A stretch of 64,000 nt of DNA, from assembly GCF_905163445.1 (NCBI RefSeq), contig NC_053197.1:13454001-13518000 (forward strand). The letters are read 5' to 3'. The DNA is from Pararge aegeria (Eukaryota; Arthropoda; Insecta; Lepidoptera; Nymphalidae). Below, in pieces: positions 20,586-30,870 of this stretch. A model generated the notes under the pieces. It did not search any database and was not told the DNA's origin. It was given only the letters and a program-made list of their open reading frames with translations. The stretch's first letter is position 1, and every line of letters begins with the position of its first letter. The position numbers and the translations under genes are program-made.

Positions 20586-20745
20586 ACTCTACCACCGGTT
20601 CGGAAAGCAGATTCTGTCGAGAAGAGCCGGCAAGAAACTCAGTAGTTGCTCTTTTACAGCATCAAAATTTACGATCATTTTGTTATCTTGCGGGAGATGG
20701 GAGCGGAGCTGGCTGCTTACAAGCAACCTTGTCACTAAAAAAATA
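20586..20745 (-). mobile_element. LINE-B 3' end, right part
   Basis: 'actctaccaccggttcgg', 'gagccggcaagaaactcag' and 'gggagatgggagcggagc' continue the LINE-B sequence interrupted at 20103. It ends about 210 bp before the candidate start codon. Confidence 0.65.
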
Positions 20746-20839
20746 ATGAATTGTTTATTAGGGCCGCTGTTATAGTAATGTCGTGTTTTGGAACATTGTT
20801 GCATTGGTAGGACTAGAATTCAAAACTATAGTGTTAAGT

Positions 20840-20845
20840 TCAGTT
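20840..20845 (+). promoter_or_regulatory. Possible arthropod initiator (TCAGTT)
   Basis: TCAGTT matches the arthropod Inr consensus TCAKT and lies 116 bp upstream of the candidate ATG, downstream of the repeat nest. I see no convincing TATA box or DPE. Such hexamers are common by chance. Confidence 0.2.
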
Positions 20846-20917
20846 CATATGCGCTGTAAATAAACACAATTGCAAGTGTAACTGGTGCAAGTGGTGTCGT
20901 GTTAAAGTGAAGTGCCA

Positions 20918-20959
20918 ATGTGCGGGGTAGTGTTGCGGGGGGGCGCGGCTCACCTATGA
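20918..20959 (+). promoter_or_regulatory. Upstream ORF overlapping the main start (ATGA)
   Basis: An ATG at 20918 opens a 13-codon frame (+2 relative to the main frame) whose stop TGA (20957-20959) overlaps the main ATG (20956-20958). Stop-start overlaps of this kind permit reinitiation or act as translational brakes. The context of the uORF ATG is weak (C at -3). Confidence 0.45.
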
Positions 20960-21042
20960 CGAATAACAACAACGGGTTGAACGGAGGCGCGGGCTTCCCC
21001 GCTGCAGCCGACATGGAATCGCTCGAGGAGATGCTGCGGAAG
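20956..21042 (+). CDS. Candidate first coding exon, unidentified gene
   Basis: Twenty-nine codons from ATG to a consensus donor, AG|GTAAGA at 21042/21043, leaving phase 0. The peptide starts MTNNNNGLNGGAG and ends SLEEMLRK: a low-complexity Asn/Gly N-terminus followed by an acidic, helix-prone segment that could open a coiled coil. There is an in-frame TGA at 20908-20910 and no other ATG before 20956. Codon use and GC content (about 60% here) stand out from the AT-rich surroundings. The ATG at 21013 (Met20) has a better initiation context (G at -3, G at +4) and could be the main start. The frame stays open past the donor to 21186, but that part is AT-rich and intron-like. I do not recognise the protein and saw no second exon. 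It could also be an alternative first exon. Confidence 0.6.
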
Positions 21043-21048
21043 GTAAGA
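21043..21048 (+). other. Splice donor (GTAAGA)
   Basis: AG|GTAAGA fits the metazoan 5' splice-site consensus (MAG|GTRAGT) except the last base. If real, the intron extends to beyond the end of the window or to an exon I did not recognise. Confidence 0.55.
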
Positions 21049-22137
21049 CTTGCTATTTATCTCAGAAACAAAAGAGTTTTAATAGTTTGTTTACTAATGA
21101 CTATCCTCATACATGTATGTATTATCACTTCAAACGATTTACGTCCACTGGACGTTGGACATATGGAGTCTCTTATAGAGAGCTAAAAAATCCAATTCCA
21201 GCTTCTTCTAACGACTCGTTTGATGTCGGCTGTCCACAACGTTGGGGGCCGACTAAAGTTGTGTGTACATGTGCGGGTTCGCCATTCAAGGGCCATGTAA
21301 CCTTAACGTCCATCGGTTCTCCAAACTATGTGCCCCGCCCATTGCCACTGTAGCTTTGCGACTCTGTGAGTTTTGTCGGTATAACTCTAGCTTTTCTGAT
21401 TTGATCACGTGAGTGGTGTAACGACCGAGGTATACTTCACCTAGGACGAATTAATTAGAAGGTCATGTTCAACTACAGATACAGTTCTGAACTACAGTTT
21501 GTGGGTGTACAAACTGCATAATCATTTGTTAACAATTAAAACTATTTTGTGAAATACGTTTAAAATATGTTTGAATCTTTGAAAATTACGCTAGTGTGCG
21601 TAAAAATGGTTGATTGATTAACTAAAGCAGGAAAATAGAAAATATAAAATATAGCAAAGTTAAGCGTCAATTTTTACAAATGCCATCGGCATAAACTAGC
21701 GTTATTAAATCTACCAACGCAATCTACTGATAAATGGCAGTACAAACTTACAAGTCGTCGTGTTGTAAATTTATGGTAAAATAAAATATAAAATGTAGGG
21801 CAACATAAAGATCCTATAAAGTGAAAGAACTCTACAGACATTTGTGGTTTTTTACGTTGTATTGCTAAATGAACACAGATAAAAAAAAAAAAATAGCCAG
21901 CGCCATTTATTTACCTGGAAGTTAAATTAATAACTTACTCATCGATATACTCACACACAACCAGATCACCAAAATCAAGCATTTTAAATGAAGCAACGTG
22001 GCGAGTTTGGTATCCGCTTGACTTCTCCGAACAACGGTCCCGGTTCGGTCCTGGTCTTCAGAACGATTATTTGTTTAAAATTTCGCAATTTGTGTGCCCT
22101 TAGGAAAAAGGATGGTGGTATCTGGCCCATAGCAGTA
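21049..22137. other. Probable intron, mostly unassigned
   Basis: Around 21200-21420 there is a GC-richer block ('gccccgcccattgccactgt', 'gagttttgtcggtataactc') that I recall as part of a widespread lepidopteran repeat, but I cannot name it. The rest is AT-rich with no features. Confidence 0.4.
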
Positions 22138-22263
22138 GGTTCTGTTCTGTTCCGTTCCGTTCCGTTTCATTCTATTCCTTTCCGTTCCGTTCGTTCCATT
22201 CCGTTACGTTTCGTTACGTTTCGTTCCGTTCCGTTCCGTTCCGTTCCGTTCCGTTCCGTTCTG
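22138..22263 (+). repeat. (TTCCG)n pentanucleotide microsatellite
   Basis: About 125 bp of TTCCG repeats, degenerate in the middle (ttacg, ttcat) and pure at the right end. Length variation between individuals is likely. Confidence 0.92.
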
Positions 22264-23052
22264 AGCCATCATCAAATTTGGTGAAAATAAATTGTCAACT
22301 CTAGACATCCCTCTCTCATATGAGTTAACCCGTGCTTGCCAGTTTCACATCAGTATGGCTGACGACAAGTTAATTTTTCCGACGCGTAATTAACAACATA
22401 ATAATTAATAATTAAATTGCACAGCATAACATCCATGCCCAGCATAAAATAAAAGGGGTCGTTTAAAATAATGGCCACTCCACTATAAGCATGTTCTTTG
22501 CATTTACTTAATTAGGCTGAACTGTGCCCATTGGCCTGCCTGCGAAGAGGTCTGCACTCTATAGCAACACATAATTTATTCTGCGCCCCGTTGCGCGTTT
22601 AATATCAGCATGTTTAAGTTAGATTTATGTTTTTGAGGTAATGAACAAAATGCATACTAGATTTAAAATAGCCTTTTCTTTCATGGTGAAAGCCTCATGG
22701 ATACCAACCATTGCACCATGGGGAGGTACAGTGGTTACGTCGGACCCTTACCGACTAAAAACCCATGATGTTCCAACACATTTCCTGGTGACTGGGCAGA
22801 CAGATTTAATATAGCCTGGGCTACTGTAAATTCCGTAACGCGGTCTTATTACGAACTACAGTTGAACCTCAGATTCCAACTCGGATGGACAGTATTCGGG
22901 AAGCCAAGTGACATATTTTTGTCCACAATCCGTCAGTGCCAGAATGAATACACTTTTAAAGGTCATATAAATAAACGAATCATAAAGTAGGAATAGCTAT
23001 GTAGTGTTTTGTCATACTTCAACTCAGAGAACCGTTTAAAATATAATACTAT
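22264..23052. other. No recognised features
   Basis: Nothing assignable; 22690-22900 is less AT-rich but has no open frame of note. Confidence 0.4.
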
Positions 23053-23406
23053 ACTAGCTTTTGCCCGCGACTTCGTCTGCGTGGACTTCAGAATTGGTTC
23101 TAAAGCTTCGCTCGTTAACAATTTTTAATCTTACCATGGGACCTATTTGAGAAATCGGTATAGAAAGTGCATGTCCTCTTCCATATCATAGGTGACATGC
23201 ATACCAAATTTCAAAGCTGTCTGCCCGCGGCTTAGCTCAAACAATTTTCCTTCGGGACCTACTTAAAGAATCGGTAATAGTAACCTATGTTCTTTTTCCT
23301 GACATAGGTCACATGCATGCCAAATTTCATCCAAATCCGTCTAGCCATTTTTATGTGATTGAGTAACAAACATCCACACTTTCAAATTTTTAATATTAGT
23401 AGGATA
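23053..23406 (+). mobile_element. RTE LINE 3' end with internal duplication
   Basis: Starts 'tactagcttttgcccgcgac' and ends 'catccacactttcaaatttt' and 'aatattagtaggat'. The module 'gggacctatttgagaaatcg...accaaatttc' occurs twice in tandem (near 23140-23210 and 23255-23325). Confidence 0.8.
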
Positions 23407-24004
23407 GTAGGAATTATCCTACTTTCCTATATAGATCACTAGGCCCTGTGTTTGACCTTACAACTAATATTTTTAGTCATATTCAAAAATGAATATGTCA
23501 TTCATTTCAAATTTTTTTATAATAATATTCTAGTAAGATTTTCTCTTACTATTTTGTCTTAGTCTAGCGCGAGCCACTCGTTATTTTCTTTGACTCAAAA
23601 CATCTGGAATAGAAGGTTGGACTGCGTACTGCAAACAGAAAGACAGACTCATACAAGTAGGATCGAAAAACTATCATAGTTCGGTCGATAACGTTAATTT
23701 ATTGTTACTTTATCGAGTTAATGGTATCAGATTAACTGTCTGTGTAATAAAAAATGTCTTTTTATTTCTAATATTATAAAATAAAAGGAGCTCTGCTTTA
23801 AGCACTGACTTATTTTACACTTAGCTAATTATCCTGAACTAGGTGCCCTAAGTGTAAAGGTGCTGGCCTGAGCGCTAGGAGTACCTATCTCGCGTTGAGC
23901 GCATAATTTATCTTGCACCTCGGGAAGTAGGAACGAGCTATAGTCAGAGAGCTGATGGGAGAATTTGAAAATTGAAAAATAAATTCTCACGAATTAATCT
24001 TAAA
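23407..24004. other. No recognised features
   Basis: AT-rich sequence with no assignable element. Confidence 0.4.
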
Positions 24005-24110
24005 ATTCTACCAATCCGTACTTGGCCAGCGTGGTGGACTATGGCTCTTATCATTCTAAGAGGAGACTCGTGACCTGTTGGGAACCGGTAATGTGTTGAT
24101 AATGATGAAT
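24005..24110 (+). mobile_element. SINE-C 3' fragment
   Basis: 'ctaccaatccgtacttggcc' followed by 'agcgtggtggactatggctc' and a GATAATGATGA end. The tRNA-like head is missing. Confidence 0.65.
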
Positions 24111-24129
24111 CTTAAAATAATTTTGAAAT

Positions 24130-24410
24130 ATAAAGCCGTTTTGTTTATGGATAATCCCATCCTCGACTGTTCTTAATGAAATTGTGTATCCTGTAAAGTA
24201 CAGTTTGTATCCTGAAGAAGGACATAGAATAACTTTTATCCCGGAAACGCAACAAAAACTTTTCTATTGGATTAAAAATATACCTCTTTTCGCCAATGGC
24301 ACGGCTTGACAGCTTGAACCAACTTTATGAAATTTGTTTACAGAAAATTGTCCTTGATAAAGAGTATCTTAGCCCGGAAAAACAAACAGCTCCCGCAGTG
24401 TTTCAAAAAT
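24130..24410 (-). mobile_element. Decayed RTE fragment
   Basis: 'agtttgtatcctgaagaagg' and 'acatagaataacttttatcc' followed by 'cacggcttgacagcttgaac' match, imperfectly, the reverse-oriented RTE modules at 25090 and 41492. Confidence 0.5.
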
Positions 24411-25089
24411 ACTAAAGTGTATAAATTGTTTACGTGCTGAAACTTCTGCACACATCTTATTTTTTAACCGGGTTCCTGTGAATTGGCTGTCAATTTATTT
24501 TAAATCTGAATTAATTTGCAATTAAAATACGGTTATATTCACACATACAACGGATGGTTCAGGACAACTAAGTACGGAGACCGGCCCAGGAACAGAAGAA
24601 GATACAGTTATATAATATGATATAATGTAGATAGCTACTTAAGGGAGGTATAGGTGCTATAACAATCTTTCATATTTTATCAAGTGCATGCGGAAAATTT
24701 CCCACTCACCCTTCAACTATTAACCCTTAACAATATTCTGCTCTCTTAAGTAAGATGTAAGGGGTAATTAATGCATTTAATGCATGAGGGGGTTGTTGAA
24801 GTGTTTAATGAAATATGATTTATGCAGTGTTTGGGGGCACTGTTGTGTAAGTTATTAATAGTGTAATTTATTATTCATATGTTTTAAAAATATAATGTAT
24901 TCCATTAGGTTGTACTTCATAGCTTTAGCTCAGCCTTTTAGCGTCTTACTGATTTGCTTCCAGGAATGTTCGCTCGACCTCGGAGCATCCTCAGGATAAT
25001 CATCTGTTGAATTCACAATATACTAATTTATTGTACTAAACAAGTATTATGTCATGCGTTGAACATACTGTAATTTTTAAAGCTGCTAT
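24411..25089. other. Mostly unassigned
   Basis: 24950-25030 contains 'cggagcatcctcagga', shared with the R-2530 family at about 43246. The remainder shows nothing. Confidence 0.4.
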
Positions 25090-25330
25090 TAAAATCCTTA
25101 CTAATATACCTCATAATAATACCAATGTGGGTCTGTTGGTTCCTTATATTAGGCTCTAACCATGTAGATGAAATTTATCGCAAGTATAGTTTGTATCCTG
25201 GAAATGGACATAGGATATTTTATATCATGATAAAGCAGAACTGTTATTTACCCAGGGGGATTTAAAAAGCACGGCCTCACAGCTACACCAATTTTAGCGA
25301 GATTTTGCTTAGATATATTATTTAAATAAC
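25090..25330 (-). mobile_element. Decayed RTE fragment
   Basis: 'agtttgtatcctggaaatgg' then 'acataggatattttatatca' and 'gcacggcctcacagctacac' follow the same order as 24130-24410 and 41492-41710. Confidence 0.55.
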
Positions 25331-25839
25331 ATTGGATTTCTCTGGTTGTTGTACATTAAAGAAAATTAAGCTCTATTTTTATTGTCTTTTTAACTGTATT
25401 CTACGACGTTAAATTTATTTTTGGGAATCAGATAACGAAGCAATAAAATAAAATGTTAAACTACGGTTCATTATTCATGAACGTTGCAGCAGAAACGCAA
25501 TCAAAATTAAAAAAAAAACAATCAACCATCGAAAAAAGTTGCGAATTAATGAACTTTTACTCCATGCTCTGCCGAAATAAACGAATAGTATCACTATTTG
25601 ATTGTCTTCGAAACAATTCCCCAAAACCATAATATGGTACGGACTGATGTTTTTTGTGTGCTCTTGATCTTATTTAATAGGTTTGTTCTAGTCCACGCAT
25701 AAATTCAAGTACACAGTGGTGGTACAAATGGAGGTGGTAAGTAGAACAGTGAGCGGATTCCAAAAAATCCTCAGTATCTTTTCCTATACTTTAAAAACAC
25801 ACAGTGGAAATAACCATGTTATATTACATCTCTACTTAA
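25331..25839. other. No recognised features
   Basis: AT-rich sequence without assignable elements. Confidence 0.45.
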
Positions 25840-26030
25840 TTCAAAAGATTTATTGATTAATTGAAGTATTTATTGCACATACAAAATATAAGATCAATGA
25901 AATAAAAATAAATCAGACGAAACTTAACAAACGAACTGCATATAACATTTTCCAACTTAACGAACTATATATTGAGGCGTGCAAAGGCGGTCTTATTGCT
26001 CTTAAAGCGATTTTTTTTCCTGTATTTAAA
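25840..26030 (-). mobile_element. LINE-E 3' tail
   Basis: 'attgaagtatttattgcaca' at the 3' end and 'gcaaaggcggtcttattgct' further in. Same layout as the tails at 15080 and 45640. Confidence 0.6.
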
Positions 26031-26125
26031 GACGTTCCCTGTTAGTTCGTGCGACAAGAAAATTTAGACCGTAAATATAGAGTTATTCGAAGTAAGAGTA
26101 ACTTTGTCCTAATATTGATTTAGGC

Positions 26126-26171
26126 AGGCGATTAAAAAAAAACAACTAAATTTAGTTGTTTTTTTTATCGC
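26126..26171. repeat. Palindrome with A/T runs
   Basis: GCGATTA8-9 followed by CAACTAAA and its reverse complement TTTAGTTG, T8 and ATCGC. The arms meet with no spacer at AAATTT. Confidence 0.85.
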
Positions 26172-26214
26172 TTAAAAAAATGATAAAGGTACAATTGTAC
26201 CTTTATAATTTTTT

Positions 26215-26464
26215 TTTCTGTACGACAGTACACACATCGCCATCTAGTCCCAAAGTAAGCGTAGCTTGTGTTATGGGTACTAAGATAACTGATGAATAAT
26301 TTAATGAATAATGTACCTACATAAATACTAATAACATATAGAAAAACACGCAGACACTGAAAAACATTCATGTTCGTCACACAAAAATTGTCCAGTTGTT
26401 GGAATCGAACCCACGGCCTTGGACTCAGAAAGCAGGGTAGCTGCCCACTGCGCCAATCGGCCGT
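26215..26464 (-). mobile_element. SINE-A copy, full length
   Basis: Minus-strand copy with conserved body and a B box (ggaatcgaacc on the plus strand). The head ends at 26464. Confidence 0.92.
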
Positions 26465-26510
26465 CATTGCGCATCATTCAAGTACGGCGTGCGCCAATGG
26501 GCCGTCATTG
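26465..26510 (-). repeat. Partial duplication of the SINE-A 5' end
   Basis: 'gcgccaatgggccgtcattg' repeats the last ~20 bp of the adjacent SINE together with its flanking 'attgc', about 45 bp further on. Confidence 0.7.
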
Positions 26511-27118
26511 CATGTAGAGTAATTTTATAAATTTCTTTCGGCATAGTTTAAGATTATAGATCATATTTTAATATAAACAAACCCTAAATTTAAAGTCTCC
26601 TCTTACTTTACTGTTGCATAAAATTACTACGTTTGATTAACCTAAGTCTCAGGATGGTGTATTCCACTAATTCTATGAACCAAAATACAATTTATTAAAA
26701 ATAACTTTCGCAGACATATTATTAAATCTTTCCCCGACATCTCGCGATCGTTAAAAATTGCACTTCGTATTGTTGCACAAAAAACTCTGATATAACTTGA
26801 AACGGGTGGCATTTTTTTTTTTCTTTTGTTGTGTCTGTCACCGCGCCGTCTGCACGGATATATTGTATTTTATATTAATACTCAAAATTGAAGCAGAAGA
26901 TTGGCGTGATGTAAAATCTGGGATAGAAAATTATAATAAGGTTTAATCATCTATTATTATTATATACTGGTGTATGAATATTGTACAGCTTTGCTCATTT
27001 AAACATAAAATTGTATCAGAAAGTTTATTTTTTTAACCTTGTGGTCAGGTAATACAGTTACTTTACAAGCTGTTAATTACATAGAATTATTAACAAAATA
27101 TGAACTGATTAGCTTCAA
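26511..27118. other. No recognised features
   Basis: AT-rich sequence, nothing assignable. Confidence 0.45.
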
Positions 27119-27312
27119 AAATCATCATCATCATCACATCAACACATTACAGGCCAACTACAGAGCACGGGTCTCCTTCCACAGTGAGAAGGGGTTAAAG
27201 CTGTAATCCACCACGCTGGCCCAGTGTGGATTGGTGGACTCCACACACTTTTGAGGACATTATGTAGAAATCTCAGGCATGCAGGTTTCCTCACGATGTT
27301 TTTATTCACCAC
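27119..27312 (-). mobile_element. SINE-C copy, head missing
   Basis: CATCATCATC tail, then 'ctacagagcacgggtctcct' and 'tcaggcatgcaggtttcctc'. It stops at 'gatgtttttattcacca' before the tRNA-like head, where the SINE-A piece begins. Confidence 0.75.
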
Positions 27313-27428
27313 ACATAATTTAGCTATCTTAGTACCCATAACACAAGTTACGCTTACCTTGGGGCTAGATGGCGATGTGTTTGTGTGTGTGTATTGTCGT
27401 AGTATATTTATTTTATTTATTTATTACT
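27313..27428 (+). mobile_element. SINE-A 3' half (5'-truncated)
   Basis: Starts near 'agctatcttagtacccata' and runs to a TTTATTTA tail, with a small TG-repeat expansion (tgtttgtgtgtgtg). It lies tail-outward next to the SINE-C copy. Confidence 0.8.
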
Positions 27429-29619
27429 AACTACGATTTGTATGGTATCGAAAGATCTCCATCTAGTTACAATAGTCGGAAATAGTATTGTCAGAAATTG
27501 TTTAAGATCGCATACTAGGCACCCTGCTACACCTATACAACAGCCATGCTAGTTATCAAAAGTGAAACATGCAAAAAAGTTGATTGACGTCACCTGCAGA
27601 CCAGTGAAACGAAGTGCCATACTTTCTTAACGTTATTACGCAAAGGAAATAATGCTCTTATAAAGAGAGATGAGATAAGATAAACCAAAAACAGTGAGCA
27701 ATCCTTCTTCAGTTATAACGATGTTTTCATAAACACTTCAACATGTAAAGCAAGCATGATATTCGCAATCCATTATGATTCCAAAACAAAAACAAACAGC
27801 GGAAACAAAAGAATGCTCATCAGCTAAATGCACCGGCCGTGTTCGCGGGAATTATTGCTAATTAGCAAAAGTGAAAAATGCAGAAAGAAAAAGTTTCTAA
27901 GGCTATGTATACACCACAATAAAGTTTTCGAAATAAAAAAAGCATTAAATTTGGCTAGTGTAAACTCAACAGGGTCGCAGGGAACTCTCCACAAAATACC
28001 TAAGTCCATAAGTGCATCAGTTCAAATGATGACAATACTAACCTAACCTATTGCCTGTTACGTCTGCTATAAGTAATATAACAGGTGATTAGATAGCTAA
28101 TAAAAGATGAAAACTAAATAAGCGAACGATAGTGCTGGTGAAAGGGCCGAGCCACACCAGTGTCTTTTTTTTGGACTATACCTCTAACTTAGAGACTTTT
28201 ACTTAAATATTTTTATAAATAATATACATGAATATCGTCAAAAATATGCCTACACGTTCATGCTTTTGTGAATAAAAATCATATTTTACTGTACACAATA
28301 AAGAGAAATAAATTGATATGAAACAGGGCAGTAATATCGAGTGGTGTGTATTGATACGCCACTGAAAGGCAGTCATCGGTGAAAAGCGGGCTTAATAAAC
28401 TGGTCAATTTAAATGCGAAATAAAAACAAAGTACAGGAAAGTCGTAAAAGCGAAATTAAAAATTAATAGCGGTGCGCGTTAACGTATGAACGTGGCCCAA
28501 AAAGCAACACCCCTCAGAGAGGAGATACTGCCGTCCAAACTAGAGAGTAACGTTTGCGGCAGCTGCGAGGATATTAAAATAAACTAAGAACTATCAATTC
28601 CTACTACCATTTTGATAATTATAAAACAACTATCTTTTAACCTTAACTACGTTTTGTATATCGAAGCGATAGAGCAGTTTTATATTATAAGTACCGAATG
28701 CTAGCTTACTCTAGCCTATCTAGTGTGTACATTGGAAGTAAGAAGTGACAATCTAGACATAGCAGAACTTCTATCTTTAATATTCCATAAGCTATTACTT
28801 AAATGCCCTAATTCACTGGGGCTACATGCAACAAAATTGACTCGGTGTGCCGGTTGTATTTTAGCGCACGTTTAATGTATGGAAACACGCAAAGATAGTT
28901 TAAGACTTATATTTTATTAGGTACATTTTTATGTGCTAATATAATAATATTTGTCCAAGGGCCTGATAGGTATTAGACAGCTTATAAGGTCGGAGTGGTA
29001 GTGGGAATTATTTTATTATTCGCTTTCCAGGTTTTTCTTGTTAAGCTAAAATTATGTTTCGTGCATTGACGTTTAACTCAAAAACTTGTAGACATTATCG
29101 CTTATGATCCCAAAACTAGTTCGATTAAAAAATTGATATATTTTTACATGAAATTGTAATATTTTTTATTTAATTGTTATATTTTTACATAACACCCACT
29201 TAAAAATATAATTCGTTGGTACAAAACAAAACGACAGCACATGAATCATTCGTGCACAATTCGATAAGTCTTCTTTAAATAAGTTTTTGGACTTTGTGGT
29301 CCTATATTTTTTTTCATAAAAATATACGAAACGTTTTGTACTGCTTCCCCTCTCAAGGAGAAGATCCGCGAAGCTTATTGTATGAATGTGGCCCTGGGAC
29401 TGGGTTCTGAAAAGGGGGAACAGAGGGGGGCGGGGGATATTCATGTAAATATCCGTGCGGAAGACTCGGATCACCCTTTGAATGTTAATTGCTTTATTTT
29501 GAGTCGAATTTGTAACATCGTTTCGATATGCGTCGTCGCGCATGGACAAACTTTATTTTTATTTCCCTACCACACATGGTGAACTTATGCAGTTTTAATA
29601 TACGAGTAGGCAAGGAGAC
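27429..29619. other. Long stretch without recognised elements
   Basis: Mostly AT-rich. 28340-28362 has 'gtggtgtgtattgatacgccactg', perhaps a decayed hAT terminus pair. A 127-codon minus-strand frame (29166-29549) has no recognisable domain and low complexity, so I do not call it. Confidence 0.4.
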
Positions 29620-29735
29620 TCCTAGCTCGAAGAACCGACGTGCATTAGGGTCCCAAGGTGCTGGAAAGGTCACCAGACCATGCACCATGAAACGCAGTGT
29701 TGGTAGACGTCGTCTATTGACAGCAGTGGGCGATG
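29620..29735 (+). pseudogene. RTE-type LINE C-terminal remnant
   Basis: 'tagggtcccaaggtgctgga' followed by 'cgcagtgttggtagacgtcg' corresponds to the conserved GPKVLE...RRSVGRPP-type segment of lepidopteran endonuclease-RT ORFs, broken by frameshifts. Confidence 0.55.
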
Positions 29736-29756
29736 CTGATTATGATGACATTGTGT

Positions 29757-30000
29757 TCATAGCGATAACCGAGTGGTGACTTCACCCACCCTTTCGGGAG
29801 TACGTGTTCGATCCCCGGCACGCACCTCTGACTTTTCGGAGTTATGTGCGTTTTAAATTCAAAGCAATTAAAACATTACTTTAACGGTGCAAGAAAACAT
29901 CTTGAAGAAACCTGCATACCTGAGAGTTCTCCATGATGCTCTCAAAGGCGTATGAAGGCTACTAATTGGCCAACGTGGTGGACTACGGCCTAACCGCGTC
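29757..30000 (+). mobile_element. SINE-C copy, 3' end truncated
   Basis: Head 'atagcgataaccgagtggtg', B-box-like 'gttcgatccccggcacg', then 'ttatgtgcgttttaaattca' and 'ctgagagttctccatgatgc'. It ends at 'gtggactacggcctaacc'. Confidence 0.8.
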
Positions 30001-30062
30001 TGATTCACAGCCATTTCAGACGGCTGCTATTGATAAGGGGTTTGGCCGATTCATTCATTTTT

Positions 30063-30145
30063 GACGGCTGTTTGGCGCACACTGCTTTCTGAGTCCAAGG
30101 CTGTGGGTTCTGTTCCCACAACTCGAAAATGTTCGTGCTATGAAA
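30063..30145 (+). mobile_element. SINE-A head fragment with A-box deletion
   Basis: 'gacggctgtttggcgcacac' lacks part of the A-box region. The B box is altered (ggttctgttcc). It stops near 'cgtgctatgaa'. Confidence 0.7.
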
Positions 30146-30159
30146 GGCATGCAACGAGC

Positions 30160-30350
30160 ACGTCCTGCAAAATGCCGCTCTGTATCCAAAAGTTTAAGGC
30201 GTAGACCTTACGTGCCTGTAATTACATGGGCATCCACGCACTTCAGACTGGAACACAGTATTGCAACAATGCTGCTTAACGGCAGATATAAGCATGGCGA
30301 TAGTACTTCCATGGACGAGCTCTGTCACAAATAGCTCTACTACTACTAAA
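30160..30350 (+). repeat. Interspersed repeat, unknown class
   Basis: 'gtgcctgtaattacatgggc', 'cacagtattgcaacaatgct' and 'ggacgagctctgtcac'. Same family as 14500-14640 (+) and 33378-33550 (-). Confidence 0.55.
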
Positions 30351-30524
30351 TACGCTGTTGGTTGATATATATGCTGATTATGATGACGAATATAATAATC
30401 GTAAATCGGCTTTGGAGTTACATGGATGTTAAACTCACATGACATGAGCCATGTGTCCAGTATCTTCAGGATGACGATGATAAATGAATAGCTCGAGCCC
30501 GTTCAAACTCCGTGTTAGTGTAGA

Positions 30525-30600
30525 ATTTATTTATTTAGTCACTTTATTGCACAACCAAAAAACGATTCACAAAGGGCGTTTCTAATGCTAAAGCACTTAG
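30525..30600 (-). mobile_element. LINE-E 3' tail fragment
   Basis: 'cactttattgcacaaccaaa' followed by 'cgattcacaaagggcg', closely resembling 45640-45685. Confidence 0.55.
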
Positions 30601-30754
30601 TTATTTATTTATTTAAATACAGATACATACACATATAGTATTAACATATTTATAGTGACAAATAGTGCCTCCTTACACTTTAAAATCGCAAGGGACTAAA
30701 GCGTCGAATATCGCTTAATTCGCGTCGTGTCACTTATTTTTTTATTTATTTATT

Positions 30755-30870
30755 TAAACATCTTTATTTCGTAGTAAAGGAGAAATTACAAATATACTTA
30801 AAAAAAATTAAAAGCAAAAGGCAACCTTATCACTTTATGTGATCTCTGCCAGGTAACCTTAACGATAGTA
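30755..30870 (-). mobile_element. LINE-E 3' tail fragment
   Basis: 'catctttatttcgtagtaaa' at the 3' end and 'aaaggcaaccttatcacttt' then 'tgatctctgccaggtaacct'. Confidence 0.55.

Noticed and set aside
20366..20746. 126-codon plus-strand reading frame upstream of the candidate exon
   Set aside because: It runs through SINE-A, hAT-1 and LINE-B sequence and contains no host-like segment.
21087..21353. Continuation of the candidate gene downstream of 21042
   Set aside because: The frame is different from that of the exon and the segment follows a good donor site. Part of it resembles a dispersed lepidopteran repeat.
29166..29549. 127-codon minus-strand frame
   Set aside because: No recognisable domain, AT-driven composition, and an overlapping plus-strand frame of equal quality. 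Not enough to call a gene.
29382..29582. G-rich stretch as a promoter or CpG island
   Set aside because: Only about 50 bp (gggggaacagaggggggcggg) with no associated exon or initiator.
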